Source: Ideonella sp.
Lineage (GTDB): Bacteria; Pseudomonadota; Gammaproteobacteria; Burkholderiales; Burkholderiaceae_C
Reading direction: 5' to 3'
DNA: 64,000 bases
NCBI RefSeq assembly: GCF_016702655.1
Contig: NZ_JADJDO010000006.1
Span: 162,887 to 226,886, forward strand
The translations under genes and the position numbers were made by a program. The notes beneath the pieces are model-generated. The model ran no database searches, was not told the origin of the DNA, and saw nothing but the letters and a program-made list of their open reading frames with translations. This document shows, piece by piece, positions 42,811-52,991 of the stretch. Numbering within the stretch: the first letter of the stretch is position 1; every line of letters starts with the position of its first letter.

Positions 42811-44514
42811 TCAGTCGGTCAATGCATGGGCCTGGCGCTGCGCATAGGCGCCGGCCTTGAACGGCTCGATGCCGATCCGGCGCACGCAGTCGATGAAGCG
42901 TTCGGCGCCGTGCCGCTGCGCGCGGTAGGTATCGATCAGCGACTCGACCACGTCGGCCACCTCGTCGGCTGCGAACGACGGGCCGATCACGCGCCCTGGC
43001 GTGGCCGGGCCGCCGATGCGCGAGCCGTCGGCGCCGCCGAGCGTGACCTGGTACCACTCGGCGCCGTCCTTGTCGACGCCGAGGATGCCGATGTGGCCGC
43101 TGTGATGGTGGCCGCAGGAGTTGATGCAGCCGCTCATGTGCAGCGCGACGTCGCCGATGTCGTACTGCTCGTCGAGGTCGTCGAAGCGCTCGGCGATGGC
43201 TGCCGCAATCGGAATCGTGCGCGCGTTCGCCAGCGCGCACAGGTCGCCGCCGGGGCAGGCAATCATGTCGGTCAGGAGTCCGCGATTCGGGCTCGCGTAA
43301 CCTGCGGCGCGCGCCGCCTGCCACAGTTGCGGCAGATCGACGACGCGCACCCAGGGCAGTACGAGGTTTTGTTCGTGCGTCACGCGCAGCTCGCCGAGCG
43401 AGAACGCATCGGCAAGCGCCGCCGCCTGCTCCATCTGTTCGGCCGTCGCGTCGCCGGGCGGCTGGCCGACGCGCTTGAGCGACAGCGTGACCGCGCGGTA
43501 GCCGGCAAGGCGGTGGCCGCGCACGTTGCGCTCGACCCAGCGCCGATAGGCAGGTGCGACAGCGCCGCTGACGCCGGGCGAATCCTCGTACGCGGCCTCG
43601 GCGCGCAGGCCCGAAGGCTCTGCGAACGAGCGTGCGACGCGCTCGAGCTCGGCCTGCGGAATGATGTGCGCCGCGCCGTCGACATCGTGCTCGAGGATGT
43701 TGCGGAACTCCGTCTGCACCGCATCGAGGAAGCGCTGGCCCTCGGCCTTGACGAGGATCTTGATGCGCGACTTGTACAGGTTGTCGCGCCGGCCGTAGCG
43801 GTTGTAGACGCGCACGATCGCCTCGATGAAGACGAGCACCTGCTGCCAGGGCAGGAACTCGGCCGCGACGACGCCGATCGCCGGCGTGCGCCCCATGCCG
43901 CCACCGACGAGGACGCGGCATCCCACCTCGCCGGCCGCGTTGCGGTGCAGCTGCAGGCCGATGTCGTGCCAGGCCGACGCGGTGCGGTCTTCGCGCGCGC
44001 CGCTGACGGCGATCTTGAACTTGCGCGGCAGGAAGGCGAACTCAGGGTGCAGCGTCGTCCACTGGCGCAGGATCTCGCAATAGGGCCGCGGATCGACGAC
44101 CTCGTCGGGCGCGATGCCGGCGAAGGCGTCGGTGGTCGTGTTGCGGATGCAGTTGCCGCTGGTCTGGATGCCGTGCAGGCCGGCCGCGGCAAGCGCGTCC
44201 ATCACGTCCGCGCTGCGCACGAGCGGGATCCAGTTGAACTGCACGTTCTGGCGCGTCGTCAGGTGCGCGTAGCCGCGGTCGAAGGTGCGCGCGATGTGCG
44301 CCAGCGCGCGCAACTGCGCCGAGGAGATCTCGCCGTAGGGGACGGCCACGCGCAGCATCGGCGCGTGGCGCTGCACGTACCAGCCGTTCTGCAGCCGCAG
44401 CGGGCGGAACTCGTCCTCGGGCAGCTCGCCGGCGAGGTGGCGCTGCAGCTGGTCGCGGTACTGCGCGGCGCGCTGGCGGACGAACTGCTGGTCGAAATCG
44501 GTATAGGCGTACAT
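42811..44514 (-). CDS. cysI: siroheme nitrite/sulfite reductase, hemoprotein (CysI)
   Basis: A 567-residue enzyme reducing sulfite to sulfide with six electrons. The siroheme/[4Fe-4S] ligands are visible as CPGGDLC and SGCINSCGHHH, and the substrate-binding Arg/Lys region as LTTRQNVQFNWIP in the N-terminal half. No flavoprotein subunit (CysJ) is nearby, so ferredoxin may be the donor; a ferredoxin and reductase lie just beyond cysH. The 125 bp upstream are notably AT-rich and probably hold a CysB-type promoter, although no exact operator was identified. Confidence 0.93.
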   Translation of the reverse strand: MYAYTDFDQQFVRQRAAQYRDQLQRHLAGELPEDEFRPLRLQNGWYVQRHAPMLRVAVPYGEISSAQLRALAHIARTFDRGYAHLTTRQNVQFNWIPLVRSADVMDALAAAGLHGIQTSGNCIRNTTTDAFAGIAPDEVVDPRPYCEILRQWTTLHPEFAFLPRKFKIAVSGAREDRTASAWHDIGLQLHRNAAGEVGCRVLVGGGMGRTPAIGVVAAEFLPWQQVLVFIEAIVRVYNRYGRRDNLYKSRIKILVKAEGQRFLDAVQTEFRNILEHDVDGAAHIIPQAELERVARSFAEPSGLRAEAAYEDSPGVSGAVAPAYRRWVERNVRGHRLAGYRAVTLSLKRVGQPPGDATAEQMEQAAALADAFSLGELRVTHEQNLVLPWVRVVDLPQLWQAARAAGYASPNRGLLTDMIACPGGDLCALANARTIPIAAAIAERFDDLDEQYDIGDVALHMSGCINSCGHHHSGHIGILGVDKDGAEWYQVTLGGADGSRIGGPATPGRVIGPSFAADEVADVVESLIDTYRAQRHGAERFIDCVRRIGIEPFKAGAYAQRQAHALTD

Positions 44515-44639
44515 CGCTGAGTCCGGCGGTCTGGGGCGGCATGCCCCGGTCCTGGGAGACTCGAATGTAGAAACGCTCTATAGATTCTGGAACTACAGTT
44601 TCCTTGTTTGCTTAGGCGTCAAAGAGAATATGCAGTCGT

Positions 44640-46046
44640 TCAGGGCGCGAGCAACCGGGTGACCGCCGCGACGTCCTCGGGCTTGAGCTGGCCGCTGGCC
44701 TGATAGAGCCTGAAGCTGCCGTTCACGAGGTCGTAGCGCGCCTTGGCGAGGTCGCGCTGGGTCTGGAACAGCGTCGTCTGGGCATTGAGCACGTCGAGCG
44801 CGACGCGCACGCCGACCTTGAACCCGACTTCGGTGGCCTCGAGCGCGAGCTTGCTCGAGCTTTCGGCGGCCTCGAGCGCCTTGACCAGCGCCCGACCCGA
44901 TTCGACGCCGAAGAAGGCCTGCCGCGTCCCGAGGGCAACGCTGCGCCGCGCGCCGTCGAGATCGTTGCGCGTCTTCTCGGTCAGGCTCAGCGTCTCCTTG
45001 ACGCGGTTCTGCACCGCAAAGCCGGCGAACAGCGGCCAGTTGAGCTGCACACCGATCGTGCCGTTCTTGAACAGCCCTGGAATCTGGGCACTGCCGGTGC
45101 CGGCGCCCACGATGCCGGAATTGTGGTTCGTCGACAGCGTGCCCACGATGTCCAGCGTCGGCAGGTGTCCGGCGCGCGCCTTCTCGGTCTCGAGCTGCGC
45201 GATCTCGTAGGCCAGGCGGGCCCGGCGCAGCACCGGGCTGTCGGCATCGGCGTTGGTGAGCCATTCGTCGACGTTGTTGCGCACCAGCGGCGGAATCACG
45301 ATCGGCAACGCGAACGGCCGCGGTGTCACGCCGCTGCGACCGACCAGCGTGTCGAGCGCCGCGCGCTTGCTCGCGAGGTCGTTCAGGCCGGCGATCTCCT
45401 GCGCGCTGACGAGGTCGAAGCGCGACTGCGCCTCGCGGGTGTCGGTGATCGTCGCCGTGCCGACTTCGAAATTGCGCTTGGCCGAGGCCAGGGCCTCGGT
45501 CACGGCCTTCTTGTTGGCGCGCGTGGTGGCCAGCGTGTCCTCGGCGGCGAGAACGTCGAAGTAGGCCAGTGCCAGGCGCACGATCAGGTCCTGCTCGGCG
45601 CTCTCGAGGTCGGCTATCGCGACCTCGTAGGCCTTCTCGGCCTGCGCAATGGTTTCGCTGTTGGCCTTGTTGTACAGCGGCTGGCGGGCCGTGATTCCGG
45701 CCTGGTTGACGTTGCCGTAGCCCCTGGCCGACGGGACGGTCTTGGTCTCCGGCAGGCCGCTGACCGGGTTCGTGACCGTAACCTCGTACTCGGGTATGTC
45801 GCTGCCTCCGCGCGTGGCGCTCGCATTGAGCCCGACCGTCGGCAGCCGCAGCGCGCCGCTTTGCGCGAGGCGCGCCTGGGCGGCCTCGGTCTGGGCGCGC
45901 ACGGCAAGGTAGGTGGCGTCGTAATTGCGCGCCGCCTCGTAGAGCTGCTGCAGGTTCTGCGCCTGGGCTGCGAACGATGCCGCCGCGAGCGCGACGCCGG
46001 CAACGAAGGGGCGCAGCCTCGGAAAGCGCTGACGGACGACGGACAT
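44640..46046 (-). CDS. tolC: TolC-family outer-membrane efflux channel
   Basis: A 468-residue protein with a signal peptide (VAGVALAAASFAAQAQN) and the two OEP repeats of TolC: long coiled helices rich in Ala/Glu/Arg with YNKANSETIAQAEKAYE and the second-half QLNWPLFAGFAVQNRVKE. It forms the trans-periplasmic channel for type I secretion and RND pumps. The start at 46046 is preferred over 46070 because GAGGAAAACCCC lies directly upstream. It follows pcm and lies downstream of an RND pump operon on the same strand, its likely partner. Confidence 0.93.
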   Translation of the reverse strand: MSVVRQRFPRLRPFVAGVALAAASFAAQAQNLQQLYEAARNYDATYLAVRAQTEAAQARLAQSGALRLPTVGLNASATRGGSDIPEYEVTVTNPVSGLPETKTVPSARGYGNVNQAGITARQPLYNKANSETIAQAEKAYEVAIADLESAEQDLIVRLALAYFDVLAAEDTLATTRANKKAVTEALASAKRNFEVGTATITDTREAQSRFDLVSAQEIAGLNDLASKRAALDTLVGRSGVTPRPFALPIVIPPLVRNNVDEWLTNADADSPVLRRARLAYEIAQLETEKARAGHLPTLDIVGTLSTNHNSGIVGAGTGSAQIPGLFKNGTIGVQLNWPLFAGFAVQNRVKETLSLTEKTRNDLDGARRSVALGTRQAFFGVESGRALVKALEAAESSSKLALEATEVGFKVGVRVALDVLNAQTTLFQTQRDLAKARYDLVNGSFRLYQASGQLKPEDVAAVTRLLAP

Positions 46047-46224
46047 GGGGTTTTCCTCGGGAGTCATCATGCGGGGGAGGCGGTGCCGGTTGCGCCGGGC
46101 CCTGCGGGGTTATAGCCCGATGCGCATGCGCGGCGCGAGCGCAATGCGACAGCCTGCAGCCGGCACGCCTCGCAGCGGCGCAAATCAGGGACGAACGGCG
46201 GCGGAGCGGCGGGCGCCGGCAGCA

Positions 46225-46902
46225 TCAGAAGAGGAACCGGTTCGGCTCGTCGAAGCCGTGCAGGCGTGGCGCGACGGTGTCGAACAGATCGACGCTCGCA
46301 TAGCTGTGCTCGTCCGTACGCAGCACGCGCACCGCGCGCATGACCGGCAACTGGCCGACGATCGCGACGAGCCGGCCGCCGACCTTGAGCTGGGCCATCA
46401 GCGCCGGCGGCACCGCGGCCACCGACCCCGAGAGCAGGATCACGTCGAACGGGCCCTCGCCTGGCAGCCCGGCGGCGCCGTCCTGGTGGCGCACGGTAGC
46501 GCCATGGACAGCGGCGCGGGCCAGGTTGGCCGCGGCCATCTTCGCGAGTTCGGGGCGGATCTCGAGCGAGATCACCTGCCGCCCCTTGTGCGCGAGCAGC
46601 GCCGCCATGAAGCCCGAGCCGGCACCGATCTCGAGCACTGTCTCGTGGCGCGCGACCGAGAGCTCCTGCAGCAGGCGCGCTTCGACCTTGGGCGCGAGCA
46701 TGAATTCGCGCGCGCCGTCGGCAACCGGCAACGGCACCTCGGTATCGACGAAGGCGAGCGCGCGGTAGGCCGGCGGCACGAAATCCTCGCGCCTGACCGT
46801 CGCGAGCAGCTCGAGCACGGCCGGGTCGAGCACGTCCCAGGGGCGGATCTGCTGCTCGATCATGTTGAAGCGGGCGCGCTCGATGTTCGGTTCGAAGCTC
46901 AT
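46225..46902 (-). CDS. pcm: protein-L-isoaspartate O-methyltransferase
   Basis: A 225-residue methyltransferase of the PCMT family. QQIRPWDVLDPAVLELL at the N-terminus, motif I VLEIGAGSGFMAALLA (residues about 89-104) and FDVILLSGSVAAVP are conserved. It repairs isoaspartyl residues in aged proteins, although this short form (PCMT-like, next to tolC) is common in Burkholderiales and could have another target. It lies 36 bp after the RND permease and 178 bp before tolC, so may share their transcript. Confidence 0.85.
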   Translation of the reverse strand: MSFEPNIERARFNMIEQQIRPWDVLDPAVLELLATVRREDFVPPAYRALAFVDTEVPLPVADGAREFMLAPKVEARLLQELSVARHETVLEIGAGSGFMAALLAHKGRQVISLEIRPELAKMAAANLARAAVHGATVRHQDGAAGLPGEGPFDVILLSGSVAAVPPALMAQLKVGGRLVAIVGQLPVMRAVRVLRTDEHSYASVDLFDTVAPRLHGFDEPNRFLF

Positions 46903-46938
46903 GCTGGTTTCCTTGCTGGCGGGTGTCTGGCCTGCATT

Positions 46939-49900
46939 TTATTGGGCTGCCGCTGGCACGCCGCTGACACGCCGCCGCGCCCAGGCCGCCAGGTCGTCGA
47001 GGTAGCAGTAGATCACGGGCACGACCACGAGCGTCAGCAGCGACGAGGTGATCACGCCGCCGATCACCGCCTGGCCCATCGGCGCGCGCTGCTCCGAGCC
47101 TTCGGACATCGCGAACGCGAGCGGCACCATGCCGAAGATCATCGCCAGCGTCGTCATCAGGATCGGCCGCAACCGCACCCGCGCCGCAAGCAGCAGCGCC
47201 TCGGTGCGCGCCATCGGCGCGATGTCGTGGCCGCTCGAGTGATCGCCCTCGCGCAGGCGGATCGCGAAGTCGATGAGCAGGATCGCATTCTTGGTCACCA
47301 GCCCCATCAGCATCACGATGCCGATGATCGAGAACATGTTCAGCGTCGAGCGGAACATCAGCAGCGCCAGCACCACGCCGATCAGCGTCAGCGGCAGCGA
47401 GCTCATCAGCGCCAGCGGCTGCAGGAAGCTCCTGAACTGGCTGGCGAGGATCATGTAGATGAAGACGATCGCCAGCGCGAGCGCGCCGAGCGCGTACTGG
47501 AACGACTCGGTCATGTTCTTCGTCGAGCCGCCGAACACGTAGCGGTAGCCGGGCGGCCAGGCAATCGCGTCGAGCGCACGCCTGATGTCGGCCGACACGT
47601 CGCCCGAGCTGCGCCCGAGGGCGTTGGCGTCGATCTGGATCTCGCGATTGAGGTCGCGCCGGTTGATCTGGTTCGGCCCGGTCGAGGGCGTCACGTCGGC
47701 GATCTGCGCCAGGCGCACCGAGCGCGGGCTGCCGTCGGCGGCCGCGGCGACGTTGATCGGCAACGCACGCAGCGCCTCGAGCGACTCGCGCTGCCCGGGC
47801 GCCAGACGCACGTTGATGTCGTAGTTCTCGCCGTCGGGCGCGCGCCAGTTGCCGACCGTCTGCCCGGCGAGCAGCGCGCGCAGCGTGCCGGCGAGGGCAT
47901 TGACGTTGAGGCCCAGATCGGAGGCGGCGTCTCGGCGCACGTCGATCGCGATCGTCGGCTTGTCGGGCTTGAGCGTCGTGTCCAGGTCGACGAGGCCGGG
48001 GATGTCGCGCAGCTTCGCGCTGATCTGGCGCGACAGGCGCTCGAGCTCGGCGAGGTCGCGCCCCTGGACCGAGAACTGCAGGCTCTTGCCCCCGCCGAGG
48101 TCCTTCATGCCGACGTTGGTGACGGTGATGCCGGGGATGCGCGCGAGGCGCTCGCGCATCGGCAGCGCCAGGTCGCGCACGCTGCGCTTGCGCTGCGCGC
48201 GGTCCACGAGGCGCACGTAGGTGGCGGCGTAGATGCGGCCCGAGGCCTGGCCGCTGTTGATCGTCGTTACCGTCGAGCTCACCTCGGGGAACTCGCGCAG
48301 CGCGGCATCGACCTGCCGGGCGCGCGCCTCGGTGACCTCGATCGCCGATCCGACCGGCGTGTAGAAGTTGACCTGCGTTTCCGAGAAGTCGGCCGCGGGC
48401 AGGAATTCGGCGCCCAGCACCGGGATCAGGAAGAAGCTGCCGACGAAGGTCGCCGCCGCGAGCAGCAGCGTCGCCAGGCGGTGCACGAGCGACCAGCGCA
48501 GGATCGCCTGGTAGAGGTCCGACAGCCGATGCGCGAAGCGGTCGACGAGCCCGGTCACGCGGCCCACGGTCTTGTCGTACAGCGTCAGCGGCGGCCCGCG
48601 GTGGACGCCGTGCGCCTGCGGGTCGTGCCAGACGCTCGAGAGCATGGGGTCGAGCGTGAAGCTGACGAACATCGAGATCAGCACCGCGGCAACGATGGTG
48701 ATGCCGAACTCGTGGAAGAACTTGCCGACGATGCCGCCCATGAAGCCGATCGGCAGGAAGACGGCGACGATGGACAAGGTGGTGGCCAGCACCGCGAGAC
48801 CGATCTCGTTGGTGCCGTCCAGCGCCGCGTCGTGCGCGCTCTTGCCCATCTGGATGTGGCGCACGATGTTCTCGCGCACCACGATGGCGTCGTCGATCAG
48901 CAGCCCGACGCACAGCGAGAGCGCCATCATCGTGATGCCGTTGATCGTGAAGCCGAACATGTACATGAAGAGGAAGGTGCCGATGAGCGCGATCGGCAGC
49001 GTCAGCCCGGTGATGACGGTCGAGCGCCACGAATTGAGGAACAGGAACACGATCAGCACGGTGAGCGCCGCGCCCTCGAACAGCGTTGTCTGCAGGTTCG
49101 CGACCGAGACCCGGATCGAACGCGAGTTGTCGCGATTGACCTCGGTCTGGATGCCGGCCGGCGTGAGGGCGGCGGCCTCGGCGAGTGCGCGCCGCAGGCC
49201 GTCGACGACGGCGATCGTGTTCTCGCCCTGCGACTTCTGCACCGCGAGCAGTACCGTGCGCTCGCCGTTGTAGAGCGCCAGCGAATCCAGCTCCTGCGGC
49301 CCGTCGACGATGTCGGCCACCTGCCAGAGCTTGACCGGCAGGGAGGCGCCGCTCGTCGATCCCTTGCGCGCAGCCACGATGTCGCGGAAGTCCTCGGGCC
49401 GCTTCAGGCGCGCGTTGATCTGCACCACGCGCTCCTGCTCGGCGGAGCGGATCGCTCCCAGCGGAAGTTCCTGGTTCTCGCTGCGCAGCGCGGCCACGAC
49501 CTGCTCGACGCCGATGCCCAGCGCCTCCATCGCGGAAGGGCGCAGGTGGACGTTGATCTCGCGCTTGAGGCCGCCGACGACGGTCACCGGAACCGACGCC
49601 GCGCACGTTCTCGAGGCGCTTCTGCAGCACCTGGGTGGCCCAGGTCGTGAGCTCCTGCGTGCTCGCCTTGCCGTCGCGCGCGAGCACGGCGACGTTGAAG
49701 ATCGGCTGGCTGGCAGGGTCGAAGCGCGACACGCGCGGCTCCTCGACCTCGTCGCGCAGCAGCGGCCGCACCAGCGCCACCTTCTCGCGCACGTCCTCGG
49801 CCGCGCGCCGGCCGTCGATGTCGAGGTTGAACTCGACGACGACGACCGAGGTGCCCTCGTAGGAGCGCGAGAACAGCGAGTTGATGCCGGCCACCGTGTT

Positions 49901-50113
49901 GACCGCTTCCTCGATCTTCCTCGTCACCTCCGACTCGACGATCTCGGGCGACGCCCCCGGATAGTCGATCTGGATCACGACCGTCGGAAATTCGACGTTC
50001 GGAAACTGGTCGACCGACAGCCGCTGGTAGCTGAACAGGCCGAGCACGACGAAGGCCAACATGACCATCGTCGCCATGACGGGGTTGGCGATCGAGACGC
50101 GGGTGAACCACAT
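46939..50113 (-). pseudogene. RND multidrug efflux permease (AcrB/HAE1 type), one frameshift near 49588
   Basis: Two overlapping frames give a complete 1057-residue RND permease. The N-terminal part (ATG at 50113, WFTRVSIANPVMATMVMLAF) runs to ENVRGVGS; one extra base near 49588 (GTTCCGG context on the minus strand) shifts the frame, and the rest begins VTVVGGLKREINVHLRP. Helices and the proton-relay segment SLCVGLLIDDAIVVRENIVR, plus SIIGIVMLMGLVTKNAILLI in the second half, are intact. It would export lipophilic drugs with the adaptor encoded 16 bp upstream and TolC. Only one base separates it from function, so a miscall is quite possible. Confidence 0.85.
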
Positions 50114-50129
50114 GGGCGGGGCCCGGGCG

Positions 50130-51308
50130 TCAGCGCGCCGCGGCTGCCGAGGCGGCACTGACCGCGCTCGCCGCAGGTGCCGGCAGGCGCACTGGCGTGC
50201 CGTCGCGCAGCGCGCCCACGCTGGCGCGCAGCACCACGTCGCCCGGCGCGAGCCCGGCGTCGATCGCGATCGCCGGCTCGGGCTGCCCGCCGCCGAAGCC
50301 GGCCTGGCCGCGCGCGCCCGGCGTCACCTTGCGCTGCACCGCCTTGCCCTGGGCGACGACCAGCACATAGGGCAGGGCCTGGTCGATGCGCACCGCACTT
50401 GCCGGGAGCACGAGCGCAGGCTTGCGCTCGAGTTCGACCACGCCGCGCGCGAACAGGCCCTGGCGCAGGCCCGGGACAGGATCGAGCGCCAGGTAGGCCA
50501 TCACCGCGCGCGTGCCGGCCTGCGTGCTCGGGTTGATGCGCGCAACGCGGGCCGGCACTGGCGCGGCGAAGCCATCCACCTGAAGCCGTGCCGGGCTGCC
50601 GACCCGGATCGAAGCGATGTCTTCCGGGCTCAGCGCGGCTTCGAGCTCCAGGCGCGACAGATCGACGATCTCGAGCAGGCGCGCGTCGACGCCGACGCGT
50701 TCGCCCGGCTGCACGAAGCGCTGCGACACCTGGCCCGACAGCGGCGCGCGAATGTCGGTGTCGGCAAGCGCCTTGCGCGCGAGCTCGGCCGCGGCGCGTG
50801 CCGCCTCGAGCGACGCGCGTGCACCGGCTGCGCTCATCACCGAAGTGTCGAGCGCGTTCTTCGAGATGAAGCCCTGCTCGACGAGGGCGCGGTTGTTGGT
50901 GAGCGAGCGCTCGGCGATGTCGAGCTGCGCGCGCGCCGACTCGGCTTGCTGCTCGGCCTGGCGCAGCCGCCAGTCGAACTCGGTCGTGTCGAGCCGGCCC
51001 AGCAACTGGCCGGCCTTGACCGCATCGCCCTCGCGCACCGTGATCTGCCTGACCTCGGCCGCGACGCGCGCCTTGACGATCGCGCTCTCGTAGGCCTTGA
51101 GGCCGCCCGAAATGGCAAGCGTGCGCACGAGCTCGCCCGGCTGCAGCACGAGCAGGTCGCCGGGCGAAAGGTCCAGCGCTGCCCCGGCGACGGGCGGCGC
51201 GCCCAGCTGCGCAGGCTCGGCCTTGCGCGCGATGATGGCGCGCGCGGCGAATGCGCCGATCAGGGCGACGATCGCCAATGCGACCGTCCACTTCAGCCAA
51301 CGTCTCAT
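50130..51308 (-). CDS. RND efflux periplasmic adaptor (membrane fusion protein)
   Basis: A 392-residue adaptor: an N-terminal membrane anchor (WTVALAIVALIGAFAARAII), split lipoyl halves (KARVAAEVRQITVREGDAV and IRAPLSGQVSQRFVQPGERV), a helical hairpin between them, and beta-barrel/membrane-proximal domains. It links the RND permease to TolC. The ATG at 51308 overlaps the tetR stop in ATGA fashion, and the permease starts 16 bp after its stop, so the three genes form one operon. Confidence 0.93.
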   Translation of the reverse strand: MRRWLKWTVALAIVALIGAFAARAIIARKAEPAQLGAPPVAGAALDLSPGDLLVLQPGELVRTLAISGGLKAYESAIVKARVAAEVRQITVREGDAVKAGQLLGRLDTTEFDWRLRQAEQQAESARAQLDIAERSLTNNRALVEQGFISKNALDTSVMSAAGARASLEAARAAAELARKALADTDIRAPLSGQVSQRFVQPGERVGVDARLLEIVDLSRLELEAALSPEDIASIRVGSPARLQVDGFAAPVPARVARINPSTQAGTRAVMAYLALDPVPGLRQGLFARGVVELERKPALVLPASAVRIDQALPYVLVVAQGKAVQRKVTPGARGQAGFGGGQPEPAIAIDAGLAPGDVVLRASVGALRDGTPVRLPAPAASAVSAASAAAAR

Positions 51309-51994
51309 CGTTTCTTCTTTCCGGGGGGCGCGGTGGTCGGCGGCGGGGTGACGAGCAGGCCGCGCACGACGAGATCGATATGCTGGTAGACGAACTGGTG
51401 CGGGTCGAGCAGCGACTCGATCGGCGCGCAGGCGCCCAGCGAATGCTTGTGCACGCACATCATCACCATCGGCAGCACGAGCGAATGCACGGCGGCCTCG
51501 ACGTCCACGGCGCGGAACTCGCCGGCCGCGATGCCCTTGCTCACCATCTCGCCGATGAGGTGGGAGCCGGGCTCGACGACCTCGCGATAGTAGACCTCGG
51601 CGATGTCGGGGAATCCGCGCACCTCGGTGATGACGAGCTTGAACACGCCCGAGGCCGGGTTGTCGTAGGCGCGCAGCCACCACAGCGCGAACATCTCGCG
51701 CAGCAACTCGGCGTAGCTGCCCTCGTGGCGCGCGACCTCGGCCGCGACGGCCTTGATCTCGCTCGAGAGCCGCTCGCGGATCACCGCCTTGAGCAGCTCT
51801 TCCTTGCTCGGGTAGTAGAGGTAGAGCGTGCCCTTGGAGACGCCGGCGCGGCTGGCGATCTCCTCCATGCGCGTGGCCGCGAAACCATGCTCGACGAACA
51901 GCGCGAGCGCGGCGTCGATCAACTCCTGCGGGCGGGCTTGCTTGCGGCGCTGGCGGTGCGGGCGTTCGGGTTCGGCGAGGAGGGCGGTGGCCAT
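51305..51994 (-). CDS. TetR/AcrR-family repressor of the RND pump operon
   Basis: A 229-residue regulator. The N-terminal helix-turn-helix is classical: IDAALALFVEHGFAATRMEE then GVSKGTLYLYYPSKEELLKA. The C-terminal ligand domain is long and ends in a basic GKKKR. As the first gene of the operon with an ATGA overlap to the adaptor it should repress its own transcript until a toxic compound binds. The start at 51994 gives a normal N-terminus; a palindromic operator lies 14 bp upstream. Confidence 0.92.
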   Translation of the reverse strand: MATALLAEPERPHRQRRKQARPQELIDAALALFVEHGFAATRMEEIASRAGVSKGTLYLYYPSKEELLKAVIRERLSSEIKAVAAEVARHEGSYAELLREMFALWWLRAYDNPASGVFKLVITEVRGFPDIAEVYYREVVEPGSHLIGEMVSKGIAAGEFRAVDVEAAVHSLVLPMVMMCVHKHSLGACAPIESLLDPHQFVYQHIDLVVRGLLVTPPPTTAPPGKKKR

Positions 51995-52007
51995 GTGCCA
52001 AATAATG

Positions 52008-52021
52008 ACTGACTGGTCAGT
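52008..52021. promoter_or_regulatory. palindromic operator upstream of tetR
   Basis: ACTGAC-TG-GTCAGT is a perfect 6-bp inverted repeat with a 2-bp spacer, embedded in an AT-rich stretch between tetR and the divergent uppP gene. Position and symmetry suit binding of the adjacent TetR-family protein. Confidence 0.7.
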
Positions 52022-52166
52022 AATATAACGACAAAGCCGGTTCCGGTCAACGCGCGAGAGTCGCGACGACACGCGGCGCGGCTATGATCGCGCGCTTTTG
52101 TGACGACCCGGCTCGAGTGCCAGCGGGTCTGCACCAGGACTTCGATTCGCCCGGGGAGGCCGACGC

Positions 52167-52991
52167 TTGGACATCGCGCTGTGGATCAAGGCTGCCCTCA
52201 TGGGCATCGTCGAGGGGCTGACCGAGTTCCTGCCGATCTCGAGCACCGGGCACCTGATCCTCGCCGGCTCGCTGCTCGACTTCACCGGCGAGAAGGTCAA
52301 GGTGTTCGAGATCGCGATCCAGACCGGCGCCATCTTCGCCGTGATCCTGATCTACTGGCCGCGGCTTGCCGCCACCGCCGCCGGCCTGACGACAAGCCGG
52401 CAGGCGCAGCGCTTCGTGCTCAACGTCGGGGTCGGCTTCCTGCCGGCAGTGGTGCTCGGGCTCGCGTTCGGCAACGCCATCAAGGCGCACCTGTTCACGC
52501 CGCTCGTCGTGGCGAGCACCTTCATCCTCGGCGGATTCGTGATCCTATGGGTCGAGCGCCGCCTGCAGCCCGCGGTGCGCATCACGAGCATCGACGAGAT
52601 GACAGCCGCTGACGCGCTCAAGGTCGGCCTCGCGCAATGCCTGGCGCTCGTTCCCGGAACCAGCCGCTCGGGCGCGACGATCATCGGCGGCATGCTGTTC
52701 GGCCTGTCGCGCCAGGCCGCCACCGAGTACACCTTCTTTCTCGCCATCCCGACCCTCGTCGGCGCGGGCGCCTACAGCCTCGTCAAGGAGCGCGCGCTGC
52801 TGTCGCTGGCCGATGCGCCGCTGTTCGCGATCGGCCTCGCGACCTCGTTCCTGAGCGCGTGGCTGTGCGTGCGCTGGCTGCTGCGCTACGTGTCCACGCA
52901 CGACTTCGTGCCGTTCGCGTGGTACCGCATCGCCTTCGGCCTGCTCGTGCTGCTGACCGACTGGGCCGGCTGGGTCGCCTGGTCGGAGTGA
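52167..52991 (+). CDS. uppP: undecaprenyl-diphosphatase UppP (BacA)
   Basis: A 274-residue inner-membrane enzyme that recycles the lipid carrier of cell-wall synthesis. Both catalytic motifs are present: GIVEGLTEFLPISSTGHL (residues 12-29) and LVPGTSRSGATIIGG. About eight membrane helices. The start is the TTG at 52167 behind GGGGAGG; no ATG is available without losing the first helix. A TATGAT at 52083 may be the -10 box. It converges with trmB with no gap. Confidence 0.95.
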   Translation: MDIALWIKAALMGIVEGLTEFLPISSTGHLILAGSLLDFTGEKVKVFEIAIQTGAIFAVILIYWPRLAATAAGLTTSRQAQRFVLNVGVGFLPAVVLGLAFGNAIKAHLFTPLVVASTFILGGFVILWVERRLQPAVRITSIDEMTAADALKVGLAQCLALVPGTSRSGATIIGGMLFGLSRQAATEYTFFLAIPTLVGAGAYSLVKERALLSLADAPLFAIGLATSFLSAWLCVRWLLRYVSTHDFVPFAWYRIAFGLLVLLTDWAGWVAWSE

